Origin: RBG-16-64-43 sp035288225
Lineage (GTDB): Bacteria; Chloroflexota; Anaerolineae; Anaerolineales; RBG-16-64-43
DNA length: 64,000 nucleotides
NCBI GenBank assembly: GCA_035288225.1
Contig: DATEAT010000007.1
Span: 12,701-76,700 of the forward strand
Direction: 5' to 3'
Both the position numbers and the translations under genes were made by a program. Of the stretch, positions 8,606-18,506 are shown one piece after another. Positions within the stretch are counted from its first letter, which is position 1. The number at the start of each line of letters is the position of its first letter. A model generated the notes under the pieces. That model saw nothing but the letters and a program-made list of their open reading frames with translations. It had not been told where the DNA came from and did no database searches.

Positions 8606-9139
8606 ATGGCTGTGCGCGAAATCCTGACCGCGGCCCACCCCGCACTGCGCAAGAAGGCGCGCCGCGTGGGCGAGCTGACGCCGGCGCTCGACAAGCTCAT
8701 CGACGACATGATCGAGACCATGCGCGAGGCGCCCGGGGTCGGCCTGGCCGCGCCGCAGGTGGGCGTAAGCCAGCGCGTGATTGTGGTCGAGTATGCCGAG
8801 AACGAGGAACAGGAGCAGCCAGCCTCAGGCGATAAGGCTCCTGCGCCGCGCAAACTGTTCGTCGTGATCAACCCAGAACTCGTGCGGCCAAGCATCGAAA
8901 CGGTGACGGCCACCGAGGGCTGCCTTTCGGTGCCCGGTTACGCCGGCGAGGTGGAGCGCTTTGCCGAGGTCTCGGTGAAGGGCCTCAACCGCCGCGGCTC
9001 GCCGTTGCGCCTGCGTGCCCGCGGCTGGCTAGCGCGCATCTTCCAGCACGAAGTGGACCATCTCGACGGCGTGCTGTACACCGACCGCGCGCAGCGGGTG
9101 TGGGCGCTGGAAAAAGAAGAGACACTCGATAACGTGTGA
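8606..9139 (+). CDS. def: Peptide deformylase
   Basis: Removes the formyl group from the N-terminal methionine of new proteins. The 177-residue protein has all three family motifs: GVGLAAPQVG, EGCLSVPG with the metal-binding Cys, and FQHEVDHLDG with the HExxH-type metal site. An acidic insertion of about 20 residues (ENEEQEQPASGDKAPAPRK) between the first two motifs is typical of some long type I/III deformylases. The start is the ATG at 8606, directly after the stop of the previous gene. Longer in-frame starts upstream would overlap that gene. Confidence 0.95.
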   Translation: MAVREILTAAHPALRKKARRVGELTPALDKLIDDMIETMREAPGVGLAAPQVGVSQRVIVVEYAENEEQEQPASGDKAPAPRKLFVVINPELVRPSIETVTATEGCLSVPGYAGEVERFAEVSVKGLNRRGSPLRLRARGWLARIFQHEVDHLDGVLYTDRAQRVWALEKEETLDNV

Positions 9140-9541
9140 GGCCAGGGCAATCCGGTCCGGTTCGTCGCCCCCGCGTGCTCTGGCAAGTTGTGGCCGCCTC
9201 CACCTCCCCCCTCACCCCCGCATCGATTCCTTCATGGCGAGGACCTTGCTCGTCGGGGGAGGGGTTGGGGGCCTGCCCTCGGAAGGAGGGTGGGGGCGAA
9301 AGCCGGTCGCCCCTCTTTCGCTTGGTCCCAGACGGGGACCCACGTCTGTTCTGGACACTGGAGGATACGCTCGCATGCGCGCGGCGCAGGACATGCGTGA
9401 CGCTGCCTTGGATTCCCGCTACGAACACGCGGAAATATCGATCAAGGACCATCCACGGAGGGATGACGGGGTTATCCGAACGCGAGAGGGCTTCCCTGGC
9501 GGGAAGCCCTCGATGATTTGCGACCGACGAGGCACGACGGC
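9140..9541. other. Intergenic region with C/G-tract inverted repeat
   Basis: No credible gene is seen in these 400 bases between the convergent def and sigma factor genes. The region holds a pyrimidine tract (about 9209-9222) facing a G-rich tract (about 9255-9275), similar in style to the repeat units at the window's right end, and a perfect hairpin at 9486-9511. Confidence 0.5.
9486..9511. terminator. Perfect hairpin downstream of the sigma factor gene
   Basis: An 11-base-pair stem (9486-9496 with 9501-9511) has a TGGC loop. It lies 31 bases beyond the minus-strand sigma factor stop. No T-tract follows on either strand, so it may be a processing or protection hairpin rather than an intrinsic terminator. 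Confidence 0.5.
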
Positions 9542-11191
<1,650 letters not shown>

Positions 11192-13171
11192 TCAGAATGC
11201 CTCCAGCCCACCCTCACGGGATGCGGGCCGCGTCGTGGGCAGCGCGGGCAGGCCTCGAGCCAGGGCGACATCGATGCGCAGGATGTTTTCGCTAATTGCA
11301 TTCATACGTTCCAGCGGCGCCTCACCCGGCTCCGCTACGGCCGCCGGCACACCGCTCTCTTCCGGCTGGGCTTCCTTCTCGAGGATGTAGAAACGCAACT
11401 CGCCCAGCTTGCGCTCCAGCGCCTGCCGTCGCAGGCGCAGGAGACCTCCCAGCACATCATCCGCATCCGCCTCTTCGCCGGCCTGGAAGCGCTCGAGACT
11501 CGCGCGGGCAGCGGCCAGCGCCTCAGGCGCTTCTTGGGCGGCATGCGTTTCGATGAAGATGGCCGGGTCGGTTTCCTCCTGAGAGAGCGAGCGCTGGATG
11601 ATCTCAAGCAGCCACTGACTCTCGGAGGTGGTGAGATCCTCTGGCCCGGGCCGCGCCAGCCCCAGTTCACCGAAGATGCGGTTGGCGCGAAACAGCAGCA
11701 GCGGTTGGCGCACAAGCGCTCCCAGGCAGAAGGCCTCGCGGCTGGAGGCCTTGGCCGCCAGCCCCGCAGCCGGTGCGGCGGGCGCCGAGGGTGCCTCGCC
11801 GCGGCCGCCGCGCATCGCACTGCGGCGAGCCGGGCGCCGCCCGGGCGTAGCCTGCAACGACGCCAACTCCACCCGCAGCAATCGCGCCAACTGCTGCCGA
11901 TAGGCATCCCGCTCCACTGGGTCGGCGACGTCTTCAATGAGTGGCAGGATGCGCGCCGCAACCTCCGCCTTGACCTTGGCCTCGTTCAGGTTTCTGCCCT
12001 GGGTAATGACTCCCAGCACGTGCTCCACGACCGGCCGCGCCTCGGCAATGCGCTGGCGCCAGGCCTCACGGTCTTGCAGGATGAGTTCATCCGGATCGAG
12101 CCCGGCAGGCAAAGTCGCCACGCGCAGGTCGGCTTGCAGCCTTCCTTCGAAACGGACCAATCCGCGCGCATCGAAGACGGGCTCGCCTTCGCGCTCGAGC
12201 GTCTCGCGCGCCAGGTCCAGCCCGCGCAGGGCGGCCGCGTCGCCAGCCGAATCGGCGTCCAGTGCCAGGACAATGCGTCGCGCATGGCGCTTGAGCATGC
12301 GCAGCTGGGCTTCGGTGAGGGCCGTGCCCATCGGCGAGACCACGTTAAGGAAGCCGGCCTGATGCGCAGTCATCACGTCGAGATAGCCCTCGACAATGAC
12401 CGCCTCCTCTTGGGCGCGGATGGCGCGCGCGGCGCGATCCAGCCCGTACAACAGGTGGCCCTTATCGAAGATCGGCGACTGGGGTGAATTGAGAAACTTG
12501 GGCACGTCGTTGGGGTCGACGATACGTGCACCGAAACCGCACATCCGCCCGCGGTTATCACGGATGGGGATGGTGATACGGTTGTGGAAGCGGTCGCGCA
12601 GCCCGCCACCCTCGGGCGTGACCACCACCCCGGCCTGCTGGAGATCGTCGTCGGTGTAGCCCTTGCCGCGAAAATAGGACAGACCGTGGTCGCGCCCGGC
12701 CGGGGCCAGCCCAACCTGGAAGGCTTCCAGGGTCTCGTCTGCGAGACCGCGCCCGTGCAGGTAGTCCCTCACCGTGGCACCGGCGGTGGAAGTAAGCAAG
12801 TAGTTGCGGTAGTAGGTGGCGGCCAGTTCCAAGAGGCCGCGAAGATGCTCGTAGGTTTCCTCCGCCCGCTGCTCATCGGCCGAGCGCGGATGAAGTTCGA
12901 TGCCGGCGCGGGCCGCAAGCTGGCGCAGCGCCTCGGGGAAATCCCAGCCCTCTTTCTTCATGACGAACTTGAAGAGGTCGCCGCCCTCGTTGCACGCGCC
13001 GAAGCAGCGCCAGGTGCCACTGTCGGGGAAGACCACAAAGGCCGGGGTGTGAACGTTGGGGTGAAAGGGACAGAAGCCGATGTAGTTCTTGCCGGTGCGC
13101 CGCAGTCGGACGCTCTCGCTCACCAGCTCGACGATGTCGAGGCGTGCCTTGATGTCATCAACGGCGGTCAT
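11192..13171 (-). CDS. dnaG: DNA primase
   Basis: Makes RNA primers for replication. The 659-residue protein has an N-terminal CHC2 zinc-binding domain (FCPFH, then WRCFGACNEGGD with a CxxxC spacing rather than the common CxxC). A catalytic core follows with GRMCGFGARIVD, a TOPRIM fold (AVIVEGYLDVMTAHQAGF, IVLALDADSAGDAA) and a C-terminal helical region that would contact the helicase. I start at the ATG at 13171 because MTAVDDIKARLDIVELVS matches the usual primase N-terminus. The frame is open 41 codons further upstream without similarity. TATAAT at 13200-13205 (minus) lies about 28 bases upstream. It forms an operon with the sigma factor gene. Confidence 0.95.
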   Translation of the reverse strand: MTAVDDIKARLDIVELVSESVRLRRTGKNYIGFCPFHPNVHTPAFVVFPDSGTWRCFGACNEGGDLFKFVMKKEGWDFPEALRQLAARAGIELHPRSADEQRAEETYEHLRGLLELAATYYRNYLLTSTAGATVRDYLHGRGLADETLEAFQVGLAPAGRDHGLSYFRGKGYTDDDLQQAGVVVTPEGGGLRDRFHNRITIPIRDNRGRMCGFGARIVDPNDVPKFLNSPQSPIFDKGHLLYGLDRAARAIRAQEEAVIVEGYLDVMTAHQAGFLNVVSPMGTALTEAQLRMLKRHARRIVLALDADSAGDAAALRGLDLARETLEREGEPVFDARGLVRFEGRLQADLRVATLPAGLDPDELILQDREAWRQRIAEARPVVEHVLGVITQGRNLNEAKVKAEVAARILPLIEDVADPVERDAYRQQLARLLRVELASLQATPGRRPARRSAMRGGRGEAPSAPAAPAAGLAAKASSREAFCLGALVRQPLLLFRANRIFGELGLARPGPEDLTTSESQWLLEIIQRSLSQEETDPAIFIETHAAQEAPEALAAARASLERFQAGEEADADDVLGGLLRLRRQALERKLGELRFYILEKEAQPEESGVPAAVAEPGEAPLERMNAISENILRIDVALARGLPALPTTRPASREGGLEAF

Positions 13172-13199
13172 CAGCTCTCTCTTGGGTGATGCCCGAGGG

Positions 13200-13205
13200 A
13201 TTATA
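13200..13205 (-). promoter_or_regulatory. -10 element (TATAAT) of dnaG-rpoD
   Basis: The minus strand reads TATAAT 28 bases upstream of the dnaG ATG. No good -35 hexamer is visible at 17-18 bases. Confidence 0.5.
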
Positions 13206-13256
13206 CCCGCATCGCCAGCCGTATCGTGCACACCAGCGAATTCCATCTGCGCACGG

Positions 13257-13295
13257 AATGCCAGCGGCGGCGCGCGAGGCGCCGCCGCTGGCATT
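13257..13295. terminator. 17-base-pair perfect inverted repeat after the first FW-domain gene
   Basis: Positions 13257-13273 and 13279-13295 are perfect reverse complements around the loop GCGAG. It follows the minus-strand gene ending at 13319 and precedes the dnaG promoter. There is no U-tract on the minus strand. It probably insulates dnaG from upstream transcription. Confidence 0.6.
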
Positions 13296-13318
13296 GCTGC
13301 TCCACAGCCGAGGCATCT

Positions 13319-13999
13319 TCAGGGAACAAAGATGCTTCCGCGCAGTGGCTTGTCGCCACGCTCGCCCACTCCGAATTTGCTGCCATCCGGCGCCTGCAGC
13401 ATCCAGTAGCTGGTATGGGTCCCGCCCTCGTAGGGAGCGATCATGATCGCGCCGATAAACATGTGATCGCCGGGCGGTACCTCTTTAGGGAAGGCCACCC
13501 AGTTGGCGCCGCTCATGTGCTCGCCGCCGAAGAAGATCAGGCGGTAGTCCCGAGTCCAGGTGCAGGTGCCGATGTTGCGCACGTCCCACACTTTCTTAAA
13601 AGTTTCCGCCACACCCACCGGCGCACCATCGCCCAGACCCACATAGCCGACGAAGTAGGCCGCGTTGCAGAGTTGCTCGAGCGGTGCGGCAGGGTTCGTT
13701 CCCGGCGTGCCGTAGGGTGCCCGCGTCAGCGAATAGGTGGCGGAACCCTGCGGCGTTTCGCTGGGTGCAGTCGCCGAGGCCGACGGCTCGCTCACCCCGG
13801 GCGTCATCCCCGCAAGCGCAGTGGGCAGCGCGGCCGGCGTGCCTGCCTCCGAGCGCGTCGGTGCCGCCGCGGGTGGAGGCGTGGCCTGCGAAGCCGGCGC
13901 GCGCTGCAGTACGCCGGCCAAGTTGCATGCCAGCAGCGCGGCCGCGGCCACGGTCAATGGGAGGAGAATGCGAGTTCGATGATGGAATGGCATCGGCAT
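13319..13999 (-). CDS. Lipoprotein with NBR1-type Ig-like (FW) domain, copy 1
   Basis: A 226-residue exported lipoprotein of unknown function. The signal peptide ends in the lipobox LLAC and is followed by about 75 residues rich in Ala, Pro, Ser and Thr. The C-terminal 120 residues match the Ig-like 'four-tryptophan' domain first described in NBR1: KVWDVRNIGTCTWTRDYRLI, FPKEVPPGDHMFIGAIM, APYEGGTHTSYWMLQAPDG. The conserved Trp positions are present. It is a close paralogue of the next gene upstream. An alternative start is two codons in. TATAAT at 14031-14036 (minus) lies 31 bases upstream of the ATG. A role in cell-surface protein or polymer binding is only a guess. Confidence 0.75.
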   Translation of the reverse strand: MPMPFHHRTRILLPLTVAAAALLACNLAGVLQRAPASQATPPPAAAPTRSEAGTPAALPTALAGMTPGVSEPSASATAPSETPQGSATYSLTRAPYGTPGTNPAAPLEQLCNAAYFVGYVGLGDGAPVGVAETFKKVWDVRNIGTCTWTRDYRLIFFGGEHMSGANWVAFPKEVPPGDHMFIGAIMIAPYEGGTHTSYWMLQAPDGSKFGVGERGDKPLRGSIFVP

Positions 14000-14385
14000 G
14001 AGCCTCGACGCAGCACAAAGTGTGTGTGCGATTATACCCAGCCGCGAGCGACTTCCCGGCGCCGGTTCAGCGCGGCTCGTCTGATCCGCGGGCAGGTTGC
14101 CTCCTCCATCGTGATCGGCAGGGCTTAATCGGGATATCGCACACGCGTTGCACCCTCATGCGCTACGCCACGGTATTCGCTGTGGAATGGATCATCGCAT
14201 TCCATGGCCCGCCTCGCACGTCTTCCACCCACACCGCGCGCTCTCGCCTTCGGCAGCTATTCGAATGTGCGCCAGACGTGCCGGGGTCTCCTCTGCCGCA
14301 CGCCACGAGGCCCCTTCGCGGACCATCAGGCAAGGCATGACCGCACCGCACGCTCGCAGCGGTCATGCCCCGCCGCCCCTCCTCC
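14000..14385. other. Intergenic region, no gene recognised
   Basis: Holds the promoter of the first FW-domain lipoprotein at its left edge (TATAAT on the minus strand at 14031-14036). Otherwise I see no gene, repeat or convincing RNA structure. Confidence 0.4.
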
Positions 14386-14422
14386 AAAAGAAATCCCTCC
14401 CGCGGTGGTCATCGGGAGGGAT
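14386..14422 (-). terminator. Rho-independent terminator of the second FW-domain gene
   Basis: A nine-base-pair stem (14393-14401 with 14414-14422) is followed on the minus strand by TTTCTTTT. It lies 28 bases after the stop codon at 14450. Confidence 0.75.
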
Positions 14423-14449
14423 GGAAAGGCAAAGGCTGTGCGCCGTGGC

Positions 14450-15121
14450 TCAGGGGACCACGATCTTCACCGTGAGCGGCGTGAGGCCGTTATCGCCCAC
14501 GCCGAACTTGCTGCCGTCGGGCGCCTGCAACATCCAGTAGCCGATGTAGGTGCCCGACTTGGCCGGGGTGATCATCGTCACTGAGAGGAACAGATGGTCG
14601 CCGGGTTCGACGATCTCCGGGAAGCGCGCGGAGTTCGGGCCGTCCATGTGTTTGCCGCCGTTAAAGACCAGGCGGTACTCGCGGCTCCAGGTGCAGGTGC
14701 CGATGTTGCGCACGTCCCACGTCTTGCGGAAGGTTTCGCCGGCGGGGAGCAGCGCGCCGTCCTTGAGCCCGATATCGCCGACGAAGAAGGCTGCGTTGCA
14801 GAATGTGGTCAGGGTCGGGTGCACACCGGGCGTGCCGTAGAAGGCCGGGGTGAAGATGAGCGAGGCCGTGGCACTCGGCAGCAGCGGCACGAGCAGGGTG
14901 GCGGTGGGCGGCGGAAGGGTTGCGGTGGGCAGCGGCAGCGCCACGGTTGCAGTGGAGGTGGCGGCCAGCGACACCTGGGTGAGCATGGCCTGAACTGTTT
15001 GCGCAGCCTGAGTGGCCAGCGGCACCTCGGTGACAGCAGGCGCGCCCGTGCTGCAGCCGGCCAGCACGAGCGACGCAGCCAGCACAGTCAACGCCAGGGT
15101 GCGCAAGGTGTGGGATGTCAT
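14450..15121 (-). CDS. Lipoprotein with NBR1-type Ig-like (FW) domain, copy 2
   Basis: A 223-residue paralogue of the gene at 13319-13999. The signal peptide carries the lipobox LAGC, followed by a Thr/Ala/Pro-rich linker and the FW domain (KTWDVRNIGTCTWSREYRLV, FPEIVEPGDHLFLSVTM, SGTYIGYWMLQAPDGSKFG). The two domains share long identical stretches such as WDVRNIGTCTW and YWMLQAPDGSKFGVG, so this is a recent tandem duplication. The start at 15121 is set by a GAGGAGGA ribosome binding site; an in-frame ATG 11 codons upstream lacks one. It lies 51 bases downstream of clpC on the same strand, so read-through is possible. The function is unknown. Confidence 0.75.
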   Translation of the reverse strand: MTSHTLRTLALTVLAASLVLAGCSTGAPAVTEVPLATQAAQTVQAMLTQVSLAATSTATVALPLPTATLPPPTATLLVPLLPSATASLIFTPAFYGTPGVHPTLTTFCNAAFFVGDIGLKDGALLPAGETFRKTWDVRNIGTCTWSREYRLVFNGGKHMDGPNSARFPEIVEPGDHLFLSVTMITPAKSGTYIGYWMLQAPDGSKFGVGDNGLTPLTVKIVVP

Positions 15122-15172
15122 TGGGTCCTCCTCGTGCCAGGGTGTGCGGCGCATGGGCCGTTGCGGCCCGCC

Positions 15173-17677
15173 TCACGCCGCACCGAGCGCCTCCGGCTCG
15201 CCCTCCTGTTGCGGCGAGGGCTCACTCTCGGCCGCCTGAGGCTCGATCATCAGTTTGTCGTCGCGCAGCGCGATGGTCACCGTCTGATCGTCGTGGATGC
15301 GGCCTTCGAGCATGGCCTCCGAGAGCATATCCTCCACTTCGGTCTGGATGACGCGCCGCAGCGGGCGGGCGCCCATCTCCGGGTTGTAGCCCAGATCCGC
15401 CAGACGTGCCTGGGCCTCGGGCGTCGCGCTCAAGGTGATGTGATGCTCCACCAGGCGCTGTGCCACTTTGGCGATCTCCAGGTTGACGATCTGGGTGATG
15501 TCGTCCTTGTTCAGCGCGCGGAACACGATCACCGCATCGACCCGGTTGAGGAACTCGGGGCGGAAGGCGCGGCGCAGCTCCTCGAGCAGCTTCTTGCGCA
15601 TCTCGTCGTAGGGTGCCACCTCGCCGCGGGTCTCATCGCGCTGGATGGCAAAGCCCAGCCCGGCCTGGCGGCGGATGGTCTCGGCGCCCACGTTGGAGGT
15701 CATGACGATCATCGCGTTCTGGAAGTTGACCTTGTGGCCGCGTGCATCCGAGAGGTGCCCCTCTTCCATGATCTGCAGGAGCATGTTGTGCGCCTCGGGG
15801 TGCGCCTTCTCGATCTCGTCGAAGACGATGATCGAATACGGCCTCCGGCGCAGGGCTTCGGTGAGCTGCCCAGCATCGTCGTAGCCCACGTAGCCCGGGG
15901 GCGCGCCGACCAGGCGGCTCACCGTGTGGCGCTCCATGAACTCCGACATGTCGAGCTGCACCAGCGCGTCTTCCGAACCGAACATGAAGGCGGCCAGGGC
16001 CTTGGTGAGTTCGGTCTTGCCTACGCCGGTCGGCCCGAGGAAGATGAACGAGCCGATCGGGCGGCGCGGGTCCTTGAGCCCGGCGCGCGCCCGGCGTACA
16101 GCCTTGGAGATAGCCAGGATGGCTTCATCCTGCCCAATGATGCGGCCGCGCAGCGTTTCTTCCATCTTCATCAGGCGTGCCGACTCGGCTTCCGCGAGCT
16201 GCATCACCGGGATGCCGGTCCACATCGAGACCACTTCGGCGATATCTTCGGGCACCACGCGCGGGCCCTTATCGCGGTCGGCCATGACCACCTGCAGTTC
16301 CTGTCGAGAACGCTCTAGCTCGTTCTCCCGGTCCTGGATTTCCTCGGCGGCCTCGTAACGTCCTTCTTCGGCGGCTGTGGCACGTTCGGCCCGCAGGCGG
16401 CGCAGCTCGCCCATGATCTCCTTCAGGCGTTTGGCCTCCGGGCTCTTGTACATGCGCACGCGCGAAGCCGTTTCGTCAATCAGGTCGATAGCCTTATCCG
16501 GCAGGAAGCGATCGGGCACGTAGCGCCCGGAGAGGCGGGCGGCGGCTTCGAGCGCCTCGTCCGTGATCCGCAGGCGGTGGTGGTCCTCGTAATTGCGGCG
16601 CACGCCGCGCAGGATCTGGATCGATTCCTCCACCGAGGGCTCCTCGACCATCACCGGCTGGAAGCGGCGCTCGAGGGCCGCATCGCTCTCGATGTGCTTG
16701 CGGTATTCGGTGAGGGTGGTCGCGCCGATCACCTGCAGCTCGCCGCGCGAGAGGGCCGGCTTGAGAATGTTGGCCGCATCCACCGACGAGCCGGCTGCGC
16801 CGGCGCCCACCAGCATGTGGACCTCATCGATGAAGAGGATTGCGCCCGAGGCTTTCAGCTCGTCGATGACGCGCTTCAGGCGTTCCTCGAATTGGCCGCG
16901 GTACATGGTGCCGGCCACCAGCGAACCCACGTCGAGCTGCAAGAGGCGCTTGCCCATGAGCGGCGCGGGCACATCGTTGGTGACAATGCGCTGTGCCAGG
17001 CCTTCCACGATGGCCGTCTTGCCCACCCCGGGCTCGCCGATGAGGGCCGGGTTGTTCTTGGTGCGGCGGGCGAGGATCTGAATGACCCGTTCGATTTCGG
17101 TTTCGCGTCCGACGACCGGGTCGAGCTTGTTCTCCTCAGCCAGCGTGGTCAGGTCGGTGGCCAGTTGATCGACGAGGGGTGTCTTGGCTTTGTCGGCCTT
17201 GGCGCCGGCCGCGGCCGGCTGGCGTGCCTGGGCCGGGGCTTCCTGCAGCAGGCGGCGCGTCTGGCGGCGAACCTGTTCCGGGCTGACGCCCAGGCGGCGC
17301 AGCACGTCGATGGCCACGCCCTCCGGCTGGCGCACAATGCCCAGCAACAGGTGTTCGGTGCCGATGTAGTGATGGCCGAGGCGGCGCGCCTCGTCGATGG
17401 CCAGTTGCAGCACCTGTTCGGTATCGGGCGAGAGATCGATGCGTTCGGGGGTCGTGCGGCCCGGCGCGGATTGGCGCTCGACCATTTCCTGGACGCGCTC
17501 GGGCTCCAACCCCAGCTCGCGCAGCACGCGTCCGGCCACACCGCCTTCCTCGCGGATGAGGCCGAGCAACAGGTGCTCGGTGCCGATGGTCGGGTGATGC
17601 AATCGCTCAGCCTCTTGATGGGCCAGGCTGAGCACACGTCGTGCGCGCTGAGTAAAGCGTTCTAAGTTGTCGGCCAC
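15173..17677 (-). CDS. clpC: ClpC-type AAA+ protease ATPase
   Basis: Unfolds damaged or tagged proteins and feeds them into ClpP. The 834-residue protein has two N-terminal Clp repeats (HPTIGTEHLLLGLIREEGG and HHYIGTEHLLLGIVRQPEG). The first AAA domain has Walker A GEPGVGKTAIVEG and Walker B ILFIDEVHMLVGAG. A short UVR-like coiled middle domain follows (ATAAEEGRYEAAEEIQDREN). The second AAA domain has GPTGVGKTELTKALA and IIVFDEIEKAHPE, and the C-terminal D2-small domain has GYNPEMGARPLRRVIQTEVE. The length and the middle domain point to ClpC rather than ClpA or ClpB. The start is a GTG with GGAAGG upstream. A Gly/Glu/Ala tail follows the last domain. I saw no ctsR, mcsA or mcsB beside it. Confidence 0.95.
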   Translation of the reverse strand: MADNLERFTQRARRVLSLAHQEAERLHHPTIGTEHLLLGLIREEGGVAGRVLRELGLEPERVQEMVERQSAPGRTTPERIDLSPDTEQVLQLAIDEARRLGHHYIGTEHLLLGIVRQPEGVAIDVLRRLGVSPEQVRRQTRRLLQEAPAQARQPAAAGAKADKAKTPLVDQLATDLTTLAEENKLDPVVGRETEIERVIQILARRTKNNPALIGEPGVGKTAIVEGLAQRIVTNDVPAPLMGKRLLQLDVGSLVAGTMYRGQFEERLKRVIDELKASGAILFIDEVHMLVGAGAAGSSVDAANILKPALSRGELQVIGATTLTEYRKHIESDAALERRFQPVMVEEPSVEESIQILRGVRRNYEDHHRLRITDEALEAAARLSGRYVPDRFLPDKAIDLIDETASRVRMYKSPEAKRLKEIMGELRRLRAERATAAEEGRYEAAEEIQDRENELERSRQELQVVMADRDKGPRVVPEDIAEVVSMWTGIPVMQLAEAESARLMKMEETLRGRIIGQDEAILAISKAVRRARAGLKDPRRPIGSFIFLGPTGVGKTELTKALAAFMFGSEDALVQLDMSEFMERHTVSRLVGAPPGYVGYDDAGQLTEALRRRPYSIIVFDEIEKAHPEAHNMLLQIMEEGHLSDARGHKVNFQNAMIVMTSNVGAETIRRQAGLGFAIQRDETRGEVAPYDEMRKKLLEELRRAFRPEFLNRVDAVIVFRALNKDDITQIVNLEIAKVAQRLVEHHITLSATPEAQARLADLGYNPEMGARPLRRVIQTEVEDMLSEAMLEGRIHDDQTVTIALRDDKLMIEPQAAESEPSPQQEGEPEALGAA

Positions 17678-17928
17678 GCGGGCCTTCCTCTCCTGGATTC
17701 AGGCTCCACAGCCCGAATCGTATACCTCGCCAGGGATTCTACCAAATCCGCCTAGGGCAATCCAGAAAGGCGGGCGATTCCCCGGGGGGACAGTATCGGG
17801 TCACGGGCCGAAGGGGACCTTTGTCGGGTGCGTCGCAGCCGGATTCTCCATACAATCAGAGCGGTCCAGGCACTTGGTGCCCGAGTTGGCATCCGTGCCG
17901 TTTTGTGCACGAATTGCAGGAGGGGGAT

Positions 17929-18363
17929 GTGGCCGAAGCCATTCTGACCCGATGCGGCTATCGCTGCGACCTCTGCCTGGCGTATGCCCCCAATATTGCG
18001 CACACTCCCTCGAACCAACAGAAACTGAGCGACGGCTGGCACGCGTACTTCGGTTTCCGCATTCTCCCGGACGAAATTCACTGCGACGGCTGCCTGAACG
18101 AGAATTCGCGGCTGATCGATACGGCTTGTCCGGTGCGCCCATGTGTCATCGAGAGAGGGCTTGAGAACTGCGCCCAATGCGCCGAGTATGTCTGCGCGCG
18201 CCTGAGCCAGCGGCTCGTCTCGTACGACCAGCTTCTGGAGAAGACCGGCCGGCCGGTCCCGAACGACGATTACGAGTGTTTCATTCGCCCGTATGAGAAC
18301 AAGCGACGCCTCGCCGCCCTGAGGGCGGCGGCGCCCGCGGGTGCACGCCGGCAACGGGAGTGA
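17929..18363 (+). CDS. Cysteine-rich DUF3795-like protein
   Basis: A small cytosolic protein of 144 residues with Cys clusters that suggest a zinc or Fe-S site: CGYRCDLCLAY near the start, HCDGCLNEN, then TACPVRPCVIERG and NCAQCAEYVC. This resembles the uncharacterised DUF3795 family. I prefer the GTG at 17929, which has AGGAGGGGG directly upstream. An ATG-initiated frame from 17821 would add 36 residues with no ribosome binding site or similarity. It stands alone between the divergent clpC and the FG-GAP genes. The function is unknown. Confidence 0.7.
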   Translation: MAEAILTRCGYRCDLCLAYAPNIAHTPSNQQKLSDGWHAYFGFRILPDEIHCDGCLNENSRLIDTACPVRPCVIERGLENCAQCAEYVCARLSQRLVSYDQLLEKTGRPVPNDDYECFIRPYENKRRLAALRAAAPAGARRQRE

Positions 18364-18506
18364 CCTCCTTGCGCCCTGCGGCCAGGGACATTCGGGGCGG
18401 CCCGCCTGGCGGCCGCCGCGGCCAGTGTCCGCGCGTTGGCGCAGCGCGGGCCACTGCCTGCCGAAGGCATTCGAACTACAGGCTCCATCATACGGGAGGG
18501 GGGCCG

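Noticed and set aside
9205..9300. A small gene in the def-sigma factor gap
   Set aside because: Short frames exist on both strands but lack ribosome binding sites and are made of low-complexity Pro/Gly/Arg runs from the C- and G-tracts.
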